A DNA stretch of 64,000 bases, taken from positions 3,206,540-3,270,539 of the forward strand of contig NZ_CP026378.1 of NCBI RefSeq assembly GCF_002953215.1, written 5' to 3'. The position numbers were made by a program, and so were the translations under genes. Below, in pieces: positions 43,266 to 53,963 of this stretch. This stretch comes from Mixta calida (lineage in GTDB: Bacteria; Pseudomonadota; Gammaproteobacteria; Enterobacterales; Enterobacteriaceae). Position 1 is the first letter of the stretch. The number at the start of each line of letters is the position of its first letter. The notes beneath the pieces were generated by a model that worked only from the letters and a program-made list of their open reading frames with translations, did not search any database and was not told the DNA's origin.

Positions 43266-44549
43266 CTACTCTGGCTTATTATCGCCAGGCTCCAGAATCA
43301 CCTCTTCCGGGCGCAGCACGTTGATGACCTTGAAAATCAGGCTCAGCCCGACGCCGACAAGGGTCGCCAGCGCCATTCCTTTCAGCTCGGCGGCGCCGAT
43401 ATGCACTTTCGCCCCGCTGACGCCGATAATCAGAATGACGGAAGTCAGGATTAGATTCTGCGCTTTGTTATAGTCCACCTTCGACTCAATCAGCACGCGA
43501 ATACCCGAAGCGCCAATCACCCCGTAAAGCAGCAGCGACACGCCGCCCATTACCGGCACCGGAATCGCCTGAATCGCCGCCGCCAGCTTGCCGACGCAGG
43601 AGAGCAGAATGGCGATAATCGCCGCGCCGCCAATCACCCAGGTGCTGTAAACGCGGGTAATCGCCATCACGCCGATGTTTTCACCGTAGGTAGTGTTAGG
43701 CGTCGAGCCGAAAAAGCCGGAAATAATGGTGGAAAAGCCGTTGGCGAACATCGAACGATGCAGGCCCGGATCGCGGATTAAATCCTTTTTGACGATATTG
43801 GCGGTCACCACCAGATGTCCGACATGCTCGGCGATCACCACCAGCGCCGCTGGCAGAATCGTCAGCATCGCATACCACTCAAAGCGCGGCGTATAGAAGG
43901 TGGGCAGCGCAAACCACGGCGCCGCTTCAACGCCGCGCCAGTCGACGCCCCCCATCGCCCACGACAGAATATAGCCCGCCAGTACGCCGATCAGGATAGG
44001 GATAATCGCCAGAAAGCCGCGAAACAGCACCGAACCGAACACCGTAACCGCCAGCGTCACCAGCGAAATGGTGATCGCCGTGCCATCGACCGCCGCGCCG
44101 TCGGCAGGCAGCAGGCCCGCCATATTGGCCGCCACGCCCGCCAGCTCCAGGCCGATAACCGCGACAATCGCGCCCATCGCCGCCGGTGGAAACATCACAT
44201 CCAGCCAGCCGGTGCCCGCCTTTTTCACAATCAGCGCCACCAGGCAGAACAGCACGCCGCAAAGAATAAAGCCGCCCAGCGCCACTTCATACCCCAGCGG
44301 CAGCAGCAGCAGCACCGGCGAAATAAACGCGAAGCTGGAGCCTAAGTAGGCAGGAATCTTACCCTTACAGATAAACAGATAGAGCAAAGTGCCGATGCCG
44401 TTGAACAGCAGCACCGTGGCCGGGTTGATATGAAACAGGATCGGCACCAGCACCGTCGCGCCGAACATGGCGAACAGATGCTGAAAGCTGAGCGGAATCG
44501 TTTGCAGGAGCGGTGGGCGTTCGTTAACGCCAATCGCGCGACGAGTCAT
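43266..44549 (-). CDS. uraA: Uracil:proton symporter UraA
   Basis: NCS2-family inner-membrane uracil permease, 427 residues (E. coli 429), with fourteen membrane segments in two inverted repeats. The substrate-site residues are visible: the Glu in IAEHVGHL and the Glu in TPNTTYGENIGVM. N-terminal PPLLQTIPLSFQHLFAMFGATVLVP is the family signature. It follows upp at 62 bases with a hairpin between. Uracil taken up here is converted to UMP by Upp. Confidence 0.96.
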   Translation of the reverse strand: MTRRAIGVNERPPLLQTIPLSFQHLFAMFGATVLVPILFHINPATVLLFNGIGTLLYLFICKGKIPAYLGSSFAFISPVLLLLPLGYEVALGGFILCGVLFCLVALIVKKAGTGWLDVMFPPAAMGAIVAVIGLELAGVAANMAGLLPADGAAVDGTAITISLVTLAVTVFGSVLFRGFLAIIPILIGVLAGYILSWAMGGVDWRGVEAAPWFALPTFYTPRFEWYAMLTILPAALVVIAEHVGHLVVTANIVKKDLIRDPGLHRSMFANGFSTIISGFFGSTPNTTYGENIGVMAITRVYSTWVIGGAAIIAILLSCVGKLAAAIQAIPVPVMGGVSLLLYGVIGASGIRVLIESKVDYNKAQNLILTSVILIIGVSGAKVHIGAAELKGMALATLVGVGLSLIFKVINVLRPEEVILEPGDNKPE

Positions 44550-44576
44550 GAAATATCCCCTTGAACTGTTTTTGGC

Positions 44577-44604
44577 AAAAAAAAGCCGACTCTTGCGGTC
44601 GGCT
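44577..44604 (-). terminator. Hairpin between upp and uraA
   Basis: 7-bp stem AGCCGAC/GTCGGCT with a 7-base loop, then eight T on the minus strand. It starts 7 bases after the upp stop and would stop part of the transcripts before uraA, so uraA expression is probably reduced relative to upp. Confidence 0.75.
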
Positions 44605-44611
44605 GAATGGA

Positions 44612-45238
44612 TTATTTGGTTCCGAAAATCTTGTCGCCCGCGTCGCCGAGGCCGGGAATAATGTAGCCCTTGCTGTTCAGCCCCTGATCGATAGAGGCGG
44701 TGTAGAGCTCCACGTCCGGGTGCGCTTTTTCCAGCGCCGCGATACCTTCCGGCGCCGCCACCAGCACCAGCACCTTAATCGTGCTGCATCCCGCTTTTTT
44801 CAGCAGATCGATAGTGGCGATCATCGAACCGCCGGTCGCCAGCATCGGGTCGACCACCAGCGCCATGCGCTCTTCAATATTGGAGACCAGCTTCTGGAAA
44901 TAGGGCACCGGCTCCAGCGTCTCTTCATCACGATACACGCCCACTACGCTGATGCGCGCGCTCGGCACATGCTCCAACACTCCTTCCATCATGCCGAGAC
45001 CGGCACGCAGGATGGGCACAACGGTAATTTTTTTGCCTTTGATCTGATCGATTTCCACCGGGCCGTTCCAGCCTTCGATAGTCACTTTTTCCGTTTCCAG
45101 ATCGGCGGTAGCTTCGTAGGTCAGCAAACTTCCCACTTCTGACGCCAGCTCGCGAAAACGCTTGGTGCTGATATCCTGCTCACGCATCAGGCCCAGTTTA
45201 TGTTTGACGAGTGGGTGTTTGACTTCCACGATCTTCAT
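44612..45238 (-). CDS. upp: Uracil phosphoribosyltransferase
   Basis: Salvage enzyme making UMP from uracil and PRPP, 208 residues as in E. coli. The PRPP loop [11 protein letters not shown], the flexible-loop region [11 protein letters not shown] and the C-terminal uracil-binding [17 protein letters not shown] are visible. The start [19 protein letters not shown] at 45238 was chosen by homology; the frame extends 39 codons into the promoter region. First gene of upp-uraA, divergent from purMN over 234 bases. Confidence 0.97.
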   Translation of the reverse strand: MKIVEVKHPLVKHKLGLMREQDISTKRFRELASEVGSLLTYEATADLETEKVTIEGWNGPVEIDQIKGKKITVVPILRAGLGMMEGVLEHVPSARISVVGVYRDEETLEPVPYFQKLVSNIEERMALVVDPMLATGGSMIATIDLLKKAGCSTIKVLVLVAAPEGIAALEKAHPDVELYTASIDQGLNSKGYIIPGLGDAGDKIFGTK

Positions 45239-45398
45239 TGTTGTACTCCCGGAGTGTTGAGCGGAAAAAAAAATCGCGGGATTATACCGCCTTTTGCCGA
45301 CGGCGCCATATGAGATGAGGTAATAAAGCGCAAAAGCGACGCCTGTGGTAAGCATCCGTCAAAAAAACGGAATCCGCAATGTCAGCCGCAGATGCCAC

Positions 45399-45414
45399 TC
45401 GCAAACGTTTGCCT
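45399..45414 (+). promoter_or_regulatory. PurR operator of purMN
   Basis: TCGCAAACGTTTGCCT matches 14 of 16 positions of ACGCAAACGTTTGCGT. It lies 59 bases before the purM start codon, as in E. coli, where PurR represses purMN. Confidence 0.85.
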
Positions 45415-45472
45415 GCGCTGTTAGAATTGCCGCGCTTTATTTTCAAACCGCAAACCGCGTGGGGAAACCGCT

Positions 45473-46510
45473 GTGACCGACAAGACCTCTCTCAGCTATA
45501 AAGACGCCGGCGTCGATATCGATGCAGGCAACGCGTTAGTCGATCGTATCAAAGGCGTGGTGAAAAAGACCCGTCGTCCCGAAGTAATGGGCGGACTGGG
45601 CGGTTTCGGCGCGCTGTGCGCGCTGCCGCAGAAATACCGCGAGCCGGTGCTGGTCTCCGGCACCGACGGCGTAGGCACCAAGCTGCGTCTGGCGATGGAT
45701 CTCAAACGCCACGACACCATCGGCATCGATCTGGTTGCCATGTGCGTGAACGACCTGGTGGTGCAGGGCGCTGAACCTCTCTTCTTCCTCGACTATTACG
45801 CCACCGGCAAGCTGGATGTAGAGACCGCCTCCGCCGTGATCGCCGGCATCGCTGAGGGCTGTTTGCAGTCGGGCTGCGCGCTGGTTGGCGGTGAAACCGC
45901 AGAGATGCCAGGCATGTACCACGGCGAAGATTACGACGTGGCGGGCTTCTGCGTCGGCGTGGTGGAAAAATCGGAAATCATCGACGGCAGCAAAGTGCAG
46001 GACGGCGACGTGCTGATCGCCCTCGCCTCCAGCGGGCCGCACTCCAACGGCTATTCGCTGGTGCGCAAAATTCTGCAGGTCAGCCAGACCGATCCGCTCA
46101 GCAAGCAGCTGGACGGCAAACCGCTGGCCGATCATCTGCTGGCGCCGACGCGCATCTATGTGAAAAACATTCTCAGCCTGATTGAGCAGATCGACGTACA
46201 CGCCATCGCCCACCTCACCGGCGGCGGCTTCTGGGAAAACATTCCGCGCGTGCTGCCGGATAATACCCAGGCGGTTATCGATGAAGCGAGCTGGCAGTGG
46301 CCGGCGGTGTTTAACTGGCTGCAACAGGCAGGCAACGTCAGCCGCCACGAAATGTACCGCACCTTTAACTGCGGCGTCGGCATGGTGATCGCCGTCAGCG
46401 CCAGCGAAGCAGACAAGGCGGTTGAGCTGATGAACGCCGCGGGCGAGCAGGCGTGGAAAATCGGCGTGATCGGCGCTTCAGACAGCGAAGAGCGTGTGGT
46501 TATTAAATGA
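45473..46510 (+). CDS. purM: AIR synthetase (phosphoribosylformylglycinamidine cyclo-ligase)
   Basis: ATP-dependent cyclisation of FGAM to AIR, step 5 of purine synthesis; 345 residues as in E. coli. The start is GTG at 45473, the same codon as in E. coli, giving [20 protein letters not shown]. Key segments: [10 protein letters not shown], the GTDGVGTKL nucleotide-binding loop, [14 protein letters not shown] and [16 protein letters not shown]. It overlaps purN by 4 bases (ATGA). Controlled by the PurR operator at 45399. Confidence 0.97.
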   Translation: MTDKTSLSYKDAGVDIDAGNALVDRIKGVVKKTRRPEVMGGLGGFGALCALPQKYREPVLVSGTDGVGTKLRLAMDLKRHDTIGIDLVAMCVNDLVVQGAEPLFFLDYYATGKLDVETASAVIAGIAEGCLQSGCALVGGETAEMPGMYHGEDYDVAGFCVGVVEKSEIIDGSKVQDGDVLIALASSGPHSNGYSLVRKILQVSQTDPLSKQLDGKPLADHLLAPTRIYVKNILSLIEQIDVHAIAHLTGGGFWENIPRVLPDNTQAVIDEASWQWPAVFNWLQQAGNVSRHEMYRTFNCGVGMVIAVSASEADKAVELMNAAGEQAWKIGVIGASDSEERVVIK

Positions 46511-47145
46511 AACGGCTGGTGGTGCTGATCTCCGGCAGCGGCAGCAATTTGCAGGCGATCCTCGACGCCTGCGGCCAGGGACGCATTAACGCCAGCGTGG
46601 CGGCGGTCTTTAGCAACAAGGCCAGCGCGTATGGCCTTGAGCGCGCCCGTCGGGCGGACGTGCCGGCGCATGCGCTGGCGGCGTCCGATTACGCCAGCCG
46701 CGAGGAGTTCGACCGCCAGCTGATCGCCGGAATCGACGCTTACGCGCCCGATCTGGTGGTGCTGGCGGGCTATATGCGCATCCTCAGTCCCGCCTTCGTC
46801 GCCCACTATCAGGATCGCCTGCTGAATATCCACCCTTCCCTGCTGCCGAAATATCCGGGCCTGCATACCCATCGTCAGGCGATGGAAAACGGCGACAGCG
46901 AGCACGGCACCTCGGTGCATTTCGTGACGGACGAACTGGATGGCGGCCCGGTGGTGTTACAGGCTAAAGTACCGGTCTTCGCCGACGACAGCGAAGAAGA
47001 GGTGATTGCGCGCGTGCAGCATCAGGAGCATGCGATCTATCCGCTGGTGATTAGCTGGTTCGTCGATGGACGCCTGGCGATGCGCGACAACGCCGCCTGG
47101 CTTGACGGCAAGAGGTTGCCGCCGCAGGGCTACGCGGGCGATTAG
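46507..47145 (+). CDS. purN: Phosphoribosylglycinamide formyltransferase (10-formyl-THF dependent)
   Basis: Transfers a formyl group from 10-formyltetrahydrofolate to GAR, step 3 of purine synthesis; 212 residues. The substrate loop [10 protein letters not shown] is at residues 10-19, and the catalytic residues are present: Asn and His in [12 protein letters not shown] and the Asp in DELDGGPVV. Overlaps purM by 4 bases and ends with a strong terminator. Confidence 0.97.
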   Translation: MKRLVVLISGSGSNLQAILDACGQGRINASVAAVFSNKASAYGLERARRADVPAHALAASDYASREEFDRQLIAGIDAYAPDLVVLAGYMRILSPAFVAHYQDRLLNIHPSLLPKYPGLHTHRQAMENGDSEHGTSVHFVTDELDGGPVVLQAKVPVFADDSEEEVIARVQHQEHAIYPLVISWFVDGRLAMRDNAAWLDGKRLPPQGYAGD

Positions 47146-47158
47146 CCGCACCTTTCAG

Positions 47159-47187
47159 ACAGAGAGCCGTCCGGCTCTCTGTTTTTC
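47159..47187 (+). terminator. Terminator of purMN
   Basis: Perfect 11-bp stem ACAGAGAGCCG/CGGCTCTCTGT with a 2-base spacer in the loop and a TTTTTCTCT tail; 13 bases after the purN stop codon. pstB ends just beyond it from the other direction. Confidence 0.88.
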
Positions 47188-47193
47188 TCTTCT

Positions 47194-47961
47194 TCAGCCA
47201 AACCTTCCGGTGATGTAATCCTCGGTGCGCCGCTGCTTCGGCGTGGTAAACAGCGTATCGGTATCGGCGAACTCCACCAGCTTGCCCTGATGCATAAACG
47301 CGGTGTAGTCGGAAACGCGCGCCGCCTGCTGCATATTGTGCGTTACCAGAATCAGGGTGAAGTGCTGCTTCAGCGTGGTCATCAGCTCCTCGATCACCAG
47401 CGTGGAGATGGGATCGAGCGCCGAGGTTGGCTCATCCAGCAGCAGCACCTCCGGTTCGATGGCGATCGCTCTGGCGATCACCAATCGCTGCTGCTGACCG
47501 CTGGAGAGCGTCAACGCATTCTGCCGCAGGTTATCTTTGACTTCCGGCCAGAGCGCCGCCGCGCGCAGCGCGCGCTCCACCGCCTCGTTTAATACCCGAC
47601 GATCGCGCACGCCCTGTAAGCGCAGGCCGTAGACGACATTTTCATAAATCGATTTGGGAAACGGATTGGGCCGCTGGAACACCATGCCGACCCGACGGCG
47701 CAGCGCGGAGAGATCGCCGCCGCTCTGTAAAATATCGCGCCGCTCCAGCCAGATCTCCCCTTCCATGCGGCAGGTGTCGATCACGTCATTCATGCGGTTA
47801 AAGCAGCGCAGCAGCGTCGATTTACCACAGCCGGAGGGGCCGATCAGCGCGGTAATGCGGTTTTTCGGAATATCGAGCGTAATGCCGTCAAGCGCCTGCT
47901 TCTCGCCATACCAGAGGGAGAGATTATTGATCGTCAGCGCGGTTTCGTTATCAGCGGTCAT
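47194..47961 (-). CDS. pstB: Phosphate ABC transporter ATPase PstB
   Basis: ATP-binding subunit of a Pst-type phosphate importer, 255 residues. Walker [10 protein letters not shown], the PstB-type FNRMND segment, Q-loop [15 protein letters not shown], Walker [17 protein letters not shown] and H-loop [11 protein letters not shown] are all present. The ABC signature reads LSSGQ instead of the usual LSGGQ. It ends the pstC-pstA-pstB operon and starts 10 bases after pstA. No phoU follows, unlike the E. coli pstSCAB-phoU operon. Confidence 0.92.
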   Translation of the reverse strand: MTADNETALTINNLSLWYGEKQALDGITLDIPKNRITALIGPSGCGKSTLLRCFNRMNDVIDTCRMEGEIWLERRDILQSGGDLSALRRRVGMVFQRPNPFPKSIYENVVYGLRLQGVRDRRVLNEAVERALRAAALWPEVKDNLRQNALTLSSGQQQRLVIARAIAIEPEVLLLDEPTSALDPISTLVIEELMTTLKQHFTLILVTHNMQQAARVSDYTAFMHQGKLVEFADTDTLFTTPKQRRTEDYITGRFG

Positions 47962-47971
47962 GGTCTCACCG

Positions 47972-49621
47972 TTATTGCACCAGCGAGCGATAGCGCTCGC
48001 GCAGGCGATGGCGTAAGCCCATCGCCGTCAGATTCAGCCCAAGAATAATCGCAACCAGCAGCAGCGCAGTGGCGTAGACCACCGGGCGATCGGCTTCGGC
48101 GTTCGGGCTCTGAAACGCCAGGTCGTAAATCTGGAAGCCAAGATGCATAAATTTGCGATCGAGATGCAGCCAGGGGAAAACATTGTCGACCGGCAGCTCC
48201 GGGGCCATTTTCACCACGCCCACCAGCATCAGCGGCGCGGTTTCGCCTGCGGCGCGCGCCACCGCCAGAATCAGCCCGGTCAACATCGCCGGCACCGCCA
48301 GCGGCAGCGTAACGTGCCAGAGCGTCTCCGCGCGGGTGGCGCCCAACGCCAGCGAGCCGTGGCGCAGCGCGGCGGGAATGCGCGACAGCCCTTCTTCGGT
48401 GGCGACGATCACTACCGGCAGCGTCAACAGCGCCAGCGTCAGCGAGGCCCACAGCAGGCCCGGCGTGCCGAAGGTCGGGCTCGGCAGCGCGGCGGTGTAA
48501 AACAGCCGATCGAGCGTACCGCCGATCAGCCAGACGAAAAAGCCTAATCCGAATACGCCATACACAATCGACGGCACGCCAGCGAGGTTGACCACCGCGA
48601 TACGCACCAGCCGCGTCAACGGCCCCTGTCCGGCGTACTCATGCAGCCAGATAGCGGCCACCACGCCCAGCGGCATTACCACCACCGACATCAGCAGCAC
48701 CATCAACACCGTGCCGAAAATGGCCGGGAAAGCGCCGCCCTCGCCCTGCGAGACGCCGGGCGAATCGGAGACGAAATGCCAGGCGGCACGCAGGAAATGA
48801 TGCCATTTCTGCGCGAAACTCATCGCGTTGGGATACCAGGCGTCGACAATTTGCATCAGCGGAATGCGGTGCAGCTGGCCGCTGGCGTCGCGCAGCATCA
48901 GCGCGCTGCGGCCGCTCTCCTCCAGCAGCGACGCGCGCCGCTCCGCCTGCTGAGCAAACTGCCGCAGCAATTCCGCGCGGTTCGCCTCCAGCACCGAACG
49001 CGCCTGTTCATTCTCCTGGCCGCTGGCCCTGCGCTTCTGCGCTTCCGCCTCCAGCGCTTCCAGCTGCGCCGTGATGCGCGCCATTTCGTTGCGCCGTACC
49101 TGCTCGGCCAACGCCAGCTGTTGATGGGTCTGCTGAAGGCGCTGCTGCAATGCGCGCTGCATATTCTGCGCCGTCAGCGGCTGCTGATTTTCATACAGGC
49201 CGGCGAACCAGCCGAACGCTACGCCGCCGACGCGGCGCTGTAACACCAGCACGTCGCGCGGCCGCTCGCGGCGCGCGATATCGCTCTCCAGCAGGGTGCG
49301 GAAATCGGGCGCCGCGAAGTCGCGGTTGCCGGTTTTAATCAGGTAGCGCGTGACGCTCTCCGGCAGCTGCGGCGCCTGCGGCAGACCGGCGTCGATCAGC
49401 TGCTGACGCGACAGCGACTGCTCGCTGACCACTTCGCCCAGCAGGCGCGCCTCGCCAGCGGCAGGCTGAGAAAGGGTAAACAGCGTCACCGGCTGCGGCC
49501 AGAAATGGCGCAGACCCTGCCACGCCAGCAGCAACAGCAGCAGCACAAAGGCCAGCAGGCTAAAGGTCACCGCGCCAGCCGTCAGCCAGCGCCAGCGATC
49601 GTTTTGACGTAGCGCCTTCAT
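47972..49621 (-). CDS. pstA: Phosphate ABC transporter permease PstA, long form
   Basis: 549 residues, nearly twice the length of E. coli PstA (296). TM1 at about 15-38 is followed by a large periplasmic segment (about 40-300) containing a Gln/Glu/Arg-rich coiled coil (about 145-235), then the usual permease domain (about 305-545) with the EAA-type loop [19 protein letters not shown]. Long PstA forms are known from Pseudomonas and Vibrio. The 4-base overlap with pstC shows coupling. The periplasmic part may interact with the large domain of PstC or with an unlinked binding protein. Family assignment is good; the transported ion is assumed to be phosphate. Confidence 0.87.
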   Translation of the reverse strand: MKALRQNDRWRWLTAGAVTFSLLAFVLLLLLLAWQGLRHFWPQPVTLFTLSQPAAGEARLLGEVVSEQSLSRQQLIDAGLPQAPQLPESVTRYLIKTGNRDFAAPDFRTLLESDIARRERPRDVLVLQRRVGGVAFGWFAGLYENQQPLTAQNMQRALQQRLQQTHQQLALAEQVRRNEMARITAQLEALEAEAQKRRASGQENEQARSVLEANRAELLRQFAQQAERRASLLEESGRSALMLRDASGQLHRIPLMQIVDAWYPNAMSFAQKWHHFLRAAWHFVSDSPGVSQGEGGAFPAIFGTVLMVLLMSVVVMPLGVVAAIWLHEYAGQGPLTRLVRIAVVNLAGVPSIVYGVFGLGFFVWLIGGTLDRLFYTAALPSPTFGTPGLLWASLTLALLTLPVVIVATEEGLSRIPAALRHGSLALGATRAETLWHVTLPLAVPAMLTGLILAVARAAGETAPLMLVGVVKMAPELPVDNVFPWLHLDRKFMHLGFQIYDLAFQSPNAEADRPVVYATALLLVAIILGLNLTAMGLRHRLRERYRSLVQ

Positions 49622-51744
49622 CCCTGTCCCTCAGATTGTCCGTAACGGCGGCGCAAGCTTTGCCGCACCACTTCCGCCAGCGTATTCAGCACCAGCGTAA
49701 ACACCAGCAGCACCAGCGCGCTGAGAAAAAGAATGCGGTAATGAGCGCTGCCCGCCGCCGCTTCCGGCATCTCCACGGCGATATTGGCGGAAAGCGCGCG
49801 CACGCCGTGAAACAGATCGCCCTCGGTGACCGGCGTGTTGCCGGTCGCCATCAGCACGATCATGGTTTCCCCCACCGCACGGCCAAAGCCGATCATTAGC
49901 GCGGCGAAAATGCCGGAGGCGGCGCTGGGCAGGATGACGCGCGACAGCGTCTGCCAGGCGGTAGCGCCCAGCGCCAGCGAGCCCTGCCCCAGCGCGGTCG
50001 GCACGCTGAAGATCGCATCTTCGGCCAGAGTAAAGATCAGCGGCACCAGCGCGAAGCCCATCGCCAAGGCGGCGATCAGCAGGTTGCGCTGCTCGTAGCC
50101 GCCGGGCAGCCGATCCGCCAACGGCTCGCCCCAAAACGCGCGATCGGCCAGCGGCGTCAGCCACAGGCAAAGCGCGCTGACCAGCAGCAGCAGCGGGATC
50201 AGCAGCCAGATTTCGCGCCCCGGCGCCGGTCGCCAGCGCTCGGGCAGCCGCCGCTGTAGTGGGCCGCACAGCAGCAGCGTCGCCGTCAGGGCGAAAGGCA
50301 GCAACAGCACGCCGGAAAGATACGTCGCGATATGCGGCGCCAGCCAGAGGCTGGCGAACAGCCCGACCACCACGCTCGGCAGCGCGCCCATCATCTCGAT
50401 GGCGGGCTTGATCCAGCGACGCAGCGCGGGCGACATAAACCAGGCGGTATAGATCGCCGCCGCGATCGCCAGCGGTGCGGCGAACAGCATCGCCAGCGCC
50501 GCCGCCTTCAACGTGCCGGCGACCATCGGCATCAGGCTGAACTTCGCCTGATAAGGCTCCTCAACCGCCGTGGATTGCCAGACCCAATCCGGCTGCGGGT
50601 AGTTTTCATACCAGACTTTCTGCCACAGGCTGCGCAGGCTGACGTCGGGCCAGGGATTATCGACGCGCCAGTATTGCCAGCTGTCGGCGCGCTCAATCAG
50701 CAGCCCGTCGCCCTGCGGCGCGAAGCGCGCCTGGCGTATCCCCTCGCCCAGCTTGCGCGTAAAGAAAGCGCCTTCGCGTTTGCTGGCGAACAGATTGATT
50801 TCGCCCTCTGCGCTCAGCGTAGCGAATACCCGGCGCTGCGGCTCGGTAATCAGCAGCGTCTGCGCGCGGGCGCCCTCGAAATTGCGGATGCGATGCAGAT
50901 GCAGCCCCTGCTCATCGGCGATATCGAACCACTGGCTGATGCCGCTTTCGTCGGCGAGCAGCAGCGAACGGCCGCCGCTCAGCAGCGCCATCTGCTTTGG
51001 CGGATGCGTTAAGGCGATGCTGTCGCGCAATGTCACCTGACCGCCGTCAAGCAGCCAGACGCGCAGCCTGTCGCCGCTGCTGGCGAACAGCAGTTTGCCG
51101 TTGGGCGACAGCAGCAGCTGCCCGACGGGGCCGCTGGCCAGGGTATCGCTTTGCGTCGACTGTCCGTTTTGCAGGCGCAGCAGCCGAATATGCGCGCCGT
51201 CACTCAGCGCCGCCAGCCAGGTATTCTCATCGACGACGGCCAGCGCCGCCATCGTCAGGCCGTCACTCATGCCGGAAAAAAGGCGGTCGCCAAGCGGAAA
51301 TTTCCAGCGTGGCTGGCCGTCCGTTGCGCTAAAGTCAGGCTGGACAAGACGAAAATTGCCATCAGGCTGCAACAGCAGTACGCTGCTGTTATCGGCGGTC
51401 GTCGCGGCGGTCACCGGCCCGCGCGCCAGCGCAAGCGCCGGTTCAGGCTGGGCATCGCCCAACGGGAAAAAGCGCCCCGCGCCCTGCGCGTCGATACGCC
51501 AGCCCCAATCGCCTTTGACGCCAAGCGCAACGGCGGGCTGGGAGGAAAGCGCAGGATGGCGCAGCCCTGGCTGCATGGAAGGCGTGGCGAACAGCGGCAT
51601 CACCACCCACAGCAGCCAGACGAACAGCAGCATCATGACCAGCAGCACGCCAATGCCGCAGGCACTGATAACGCGCGCGGTCAGCCGATCGACAAAACGC
51701 CGGGAGCGGTTGCTGTAGTGAACGGGGATATGATTGTCAATCAT
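49618..51744 (-). CDS. pstC: Phosphate ABC transporter permease PstC, long form with beta-propeller-like domain
   Basis: 708 residues against 319 in E. coli. TM1 (about 29-54) is followed by a periplasmic domain of about 350 residues with repeated short strand blocks ending in W or L (LLLSPNGKLLFASSGDRLRVW, LLADESGISQWFD), which looks like a WD40/beta-propeller fold, and then the permease domain (about 430-700) with [18 protein letters not shown]. The start MIDNHIPVHYSN at 51744 was chosen because the frame further upstream has no similarity and overlaps the ppk promoter. First gene of the operon; divergent from ppk over 152 bases. No pstS is linked. Confidence 0.86.
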   Translation of the reverse strand: MIDNHIPVHYSNRSRRFVDRLTARVISACGIGVLLVMMLLFVWLLWVVMPLFATPSMQPGLRHPALSSQPAVALGVKGDWGWRIDAQGAGRFFPLGDAQPEPALALARGPVTAATTADNSSVLLLQPDGNFRLVQPDFSATDGQPRWKFPLGDRLFSGMSDGLTMAALAVVDENTWLAALSDGAHIRLLRLQNGQSTQSDTLASGPVGQLLLSPNGKLLFASSGDRLRVWLLDGGQVTLRDSIALTHPPKQMALLSGGRSLLLADESGISQWFDIADEQGLHLHRIRNFEGARAQTLLITEPQRRVFATLSAEGEINLFASKREGAFFTRKLGEGIRQARFAPQGDGLLIERADSWQYWRVDNPWPDVSLRSLWQKVWYENYPQPDWVWQSTAVEEPYQAKFSLMPMVAGTLKAAALAMLFAAPLAIAAAIYTAWFMSPALRRWIKPAIEMMGALPSVVVGLFASLWLAPHIATYLSGVLLLPFALTATLLLCGPLQRRLPERWRPAPGREIWLLIPLLLLVSALCLWLTPLADRAFWGEPLADRLPGGYEQRNLLIAALAMGFALVPLIFTLAEDAIFSVPTALGQGSLALGATAWQTLSRVILPSAASGIFAALMIGFGRAVGETMIVLMATGNTPVTEGDLFHGVRALSANIAVEMPEAAAGSAHYRILFLSALVLLVFTLVLNTLAEVVRQSLRRRYGQSEGQG

Positions 51745-51896
51745 CGTGCCTGCGGTTTCCTCTTTGATGAAGCCGCTATGTTGCCCGTAGCTTACTGATA
51801 TGACAACTGTTGAGGTTAGACATTGCTGCCATACTCTCGCCATAATGAACACGGAAGATGGATACCCTCGTCTCAAATCAGCATAACGGAGCCATA

Positions 51897-53957
51897 ATGG
51901 GTCAGGAAAAGCTATACATCGAAAAAGAACTGAGCTGGTTATCCTTTAATGAACGCGTACTGCAGGAAGCGGCCGACAAGACCAACCCGCTGATTGAACG
52001 CATGCGCTTTCTTGGCATCTATTCCAACAACCTGGATGAGTTTTACAAGGTCCGCTTCGCCGATTTGAAAAGACGCATTTTGATCGGCGAGGAACAGGGT
52101 TCGCCCAGCACGCCCCGCCACCTGCTAAAGAAGATCCAACAGCGGGTGCTGCGCGCCGATCAGGAGTTTGACGGTCTCTATAACGATCTGCTGCTGGAGA
52201 TGGCGCGCAATCAAATCTTTCTGATTAACGAACGCCAGCTGTCGCCGAACCAGCAGGGCTGGCTGCGCCACTACTTTAAGCATCAGCTGCGTCAGCACGT
52301 GACGCCGATCCTGATCAATCACGACACCGACCTGACCGAATTCCTCAAGGATGACTATACCTATCTGGCGGTGGAAATCATTCGCGGCGAAGAGATTCGC
52401 TACGCGCTGCTGGAGATCCCATCCGACAAGGTACCGCGCTTCGTCAACCTGCCTGCGGAATCGCCGCGTCGCCGCAAGCCGATGATCCTGTTGGACAACA
52501 TCCTGCGCTACTGCCTGGACGATATTTTCAAAGGCTTCTTCGATTACGACGCGCTCAACGCCTATTCGATGAAAATGACGCGCGACGCCGAGTACGATTT
52601 GGTGACGGAGATGGAATCGAGCCTGCTGGAGCTGATGTCCTCCAGCCTGAAACAGCGCCTGACGGCGGAGCCGGTGCGCTTCGTGTATCAGCGCGACATG
52701 CCGAACGCCATGGTCGAGCTGCTGCGCGGCAAGCTCAGCATCTCCAACTACGATTCGGTGGTGCCCGGCGGCCGCTATCATAACTTCAAAGATTTTATTA
52801 GCTTCCCGAACGTCGGCAAAACCAACCTGGTGAATAAGCCGATGCCGCAGCTGCGCCATATCTGGTTTGATGGCTTCCGCAACGGCTTTGACGCCATTCG
52901 CAATCATGACGTGCTGCTCTACTATCCCTACCATACCTTTGAGCATGTGCTGGAGCTGCTGCGTCAGGCGTCGTTCGACCCCAGCGTGCTGGCGATCAAG
53001 ATCAATATCTACCGCGTGGCGAAGAACTCGCGCATCATCGACGCGATGATCCACGCCGCCTACAACGGCAAAAAAGTGACGGTGGTAGTGGAATTGCAGG
53101 CGCGCTTTGACGAAGAGGCGAATATCCATTGGGCCAAGCGTCTGACCGAGGCGGGCGTGCATGTGATCTTCTCCGCGCCGGGCCTGAAGATTCACGCCAA
53201 GCTGTTCCTGATTTCGCGGCGCGAAGGCGATGAGGTGGTGCGTTACGCCCATATCGGCACCGGCAACTTTAACGAAAAAACCGCCCGCATCTATACCGAC
53301 TATTCGCTGCTGACCGCCGACGCGCGCATCACCAACGAAGTGCGCCGGGTGTTTAACTTTATTGAAAACCCCTACCGTCCGGTGAGCTTCGACTACCTGA
53401 TGGTGTCGCCGCAAAATTCGCGCCGCATGCTTTACCAGCTGATCGACGAAGAAATCGCCAACGCGCAGCAGGGCATTCCGGCTGGCATTACGCTGAAAAT
53501 CAACAACCTGGTGGATAAGGGATTGGTCGATCGGCTTTATACCGCCTCCAGCGTCGGCGTAAAAGTGAATCTGCTGGTGCGCGGCATGTGTTCGCTTATT
53601 CCTAATCTCGAAGGGATCAGCGAAAATATCCGCGTGATTAGCATCGTTGACCGCTATCTTGAACATGATCGGGTTTACATTTTCGAGAACGGCGGCGATA
53701 AGAAAGTCTTTCTTTCTTCCGCCGACTGGATGACGCGCAACATCGATTACCGTATCGAAGTGGCGGTGGCCATCCTTGATCCTGTTCTGAAACAGCGCAT
53801 CCTGGATATTATTGCCATCCTGTTCAGTGATACTGTAAAAGCCCGCATTATTGATAAAGAACTGAGTAACCGTTATGTACCGCGAGGCAATCGCCGCAAG
53901 GTGCGGGCGCAGCAGGCCATTTACGATTACATCAAATCTCTGGAACAACCTGAATAA
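51897..53957 (+). CDS. ppk: Polyphosphate kinase Ppk1
   Basis: Makes inorganic polyphosphate from ATP, reversibly; 686 residues (E. coli 688), membrane-associated. Phospholipase-D-like fold with the autophosphorylated His433 (KIHAKLF) and the second catalytic His452 ([17 protein letters not shown]). N-terminal [15 protein letters not shown] is canonical. The ATG at 51897 has GGAG upstream; 13 more codons are open in front. ppx follows at 6 bases, forming the ppk-ppx operon. Divergent from the pstCAB operon, which links phosphate supply with polyphosphate storage. Confidence 0.97.
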   Translation: MGQEKLYIEKELSWLSFNERVLQEAADKTNPLIERMRFLGIYSNNLDEFYKVRFADLKRRILIGEEQGSPSTPRHLLKKIQQRVLRADQEFDGLYNDLLLEMARNQIFLINERQLSPNQQGWLRHYFKHQLRQHVTPILINHDTDLTEFLKDDYTYLAVEIIRGEEIRYALLEIPSDKVPRFVNLPAESPRRRKPMILLDNILRYCLDDIFKGFFDYDALNAYSMKMTRDAEYDLVTEMESSLLELMSSSLKQRLTAEPVRFVYQRDMPNAMVELLRGKLSISNYDSVVPGGRYHNFKDFISFPNVGKTNLVNKPMPQLRHIWFDGFRNGFDAIRNHDVLLYYPYHTFEHVLELLRQASFDPSVLAIKINIYRVAKNSRIIDAMIHAAYNGKKVTVVVELQARFDEEANIHWAKRLTEAGVHVIFSAPGLKIHAKLFLISRREGDEVVRYAHIGTGNFNEKTARIYTDYSLLTADARITNEVRRVFNFIENPYRPVSFDYLMVSPQNSRRMLYQLIDEEIANAQQGIPAGITLKINNLVDKGLVDRLYTASSVGVKVNLLVRGMCSLIPNLEGISENIRVISIVDRYLEHDRVYIFENGGDKKVFLSSADWMTRNIDYRIEVAVAILDPVLKQRILDIIAILFSDTVKARIIDKELSNRYVPRGNRRKVRAQQAIYDYIKSLEQPE

Positions 53958-53963
53958 TTCACT

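Noticed and set aside
43085-43324. 79-codon frame through the palindromic element
   Set aside because: It crosses the inverted repeats and runs into the 3' end of uraA; composition reflects the repeats, not a protein.
51745-51896. Possible Pho box between pstC and ppk
   Set aside because: CTGTTGAGGTTAGACATT at about 51806 keeps only part of the CTGTCAT direct repeats; the match is too weak to call.
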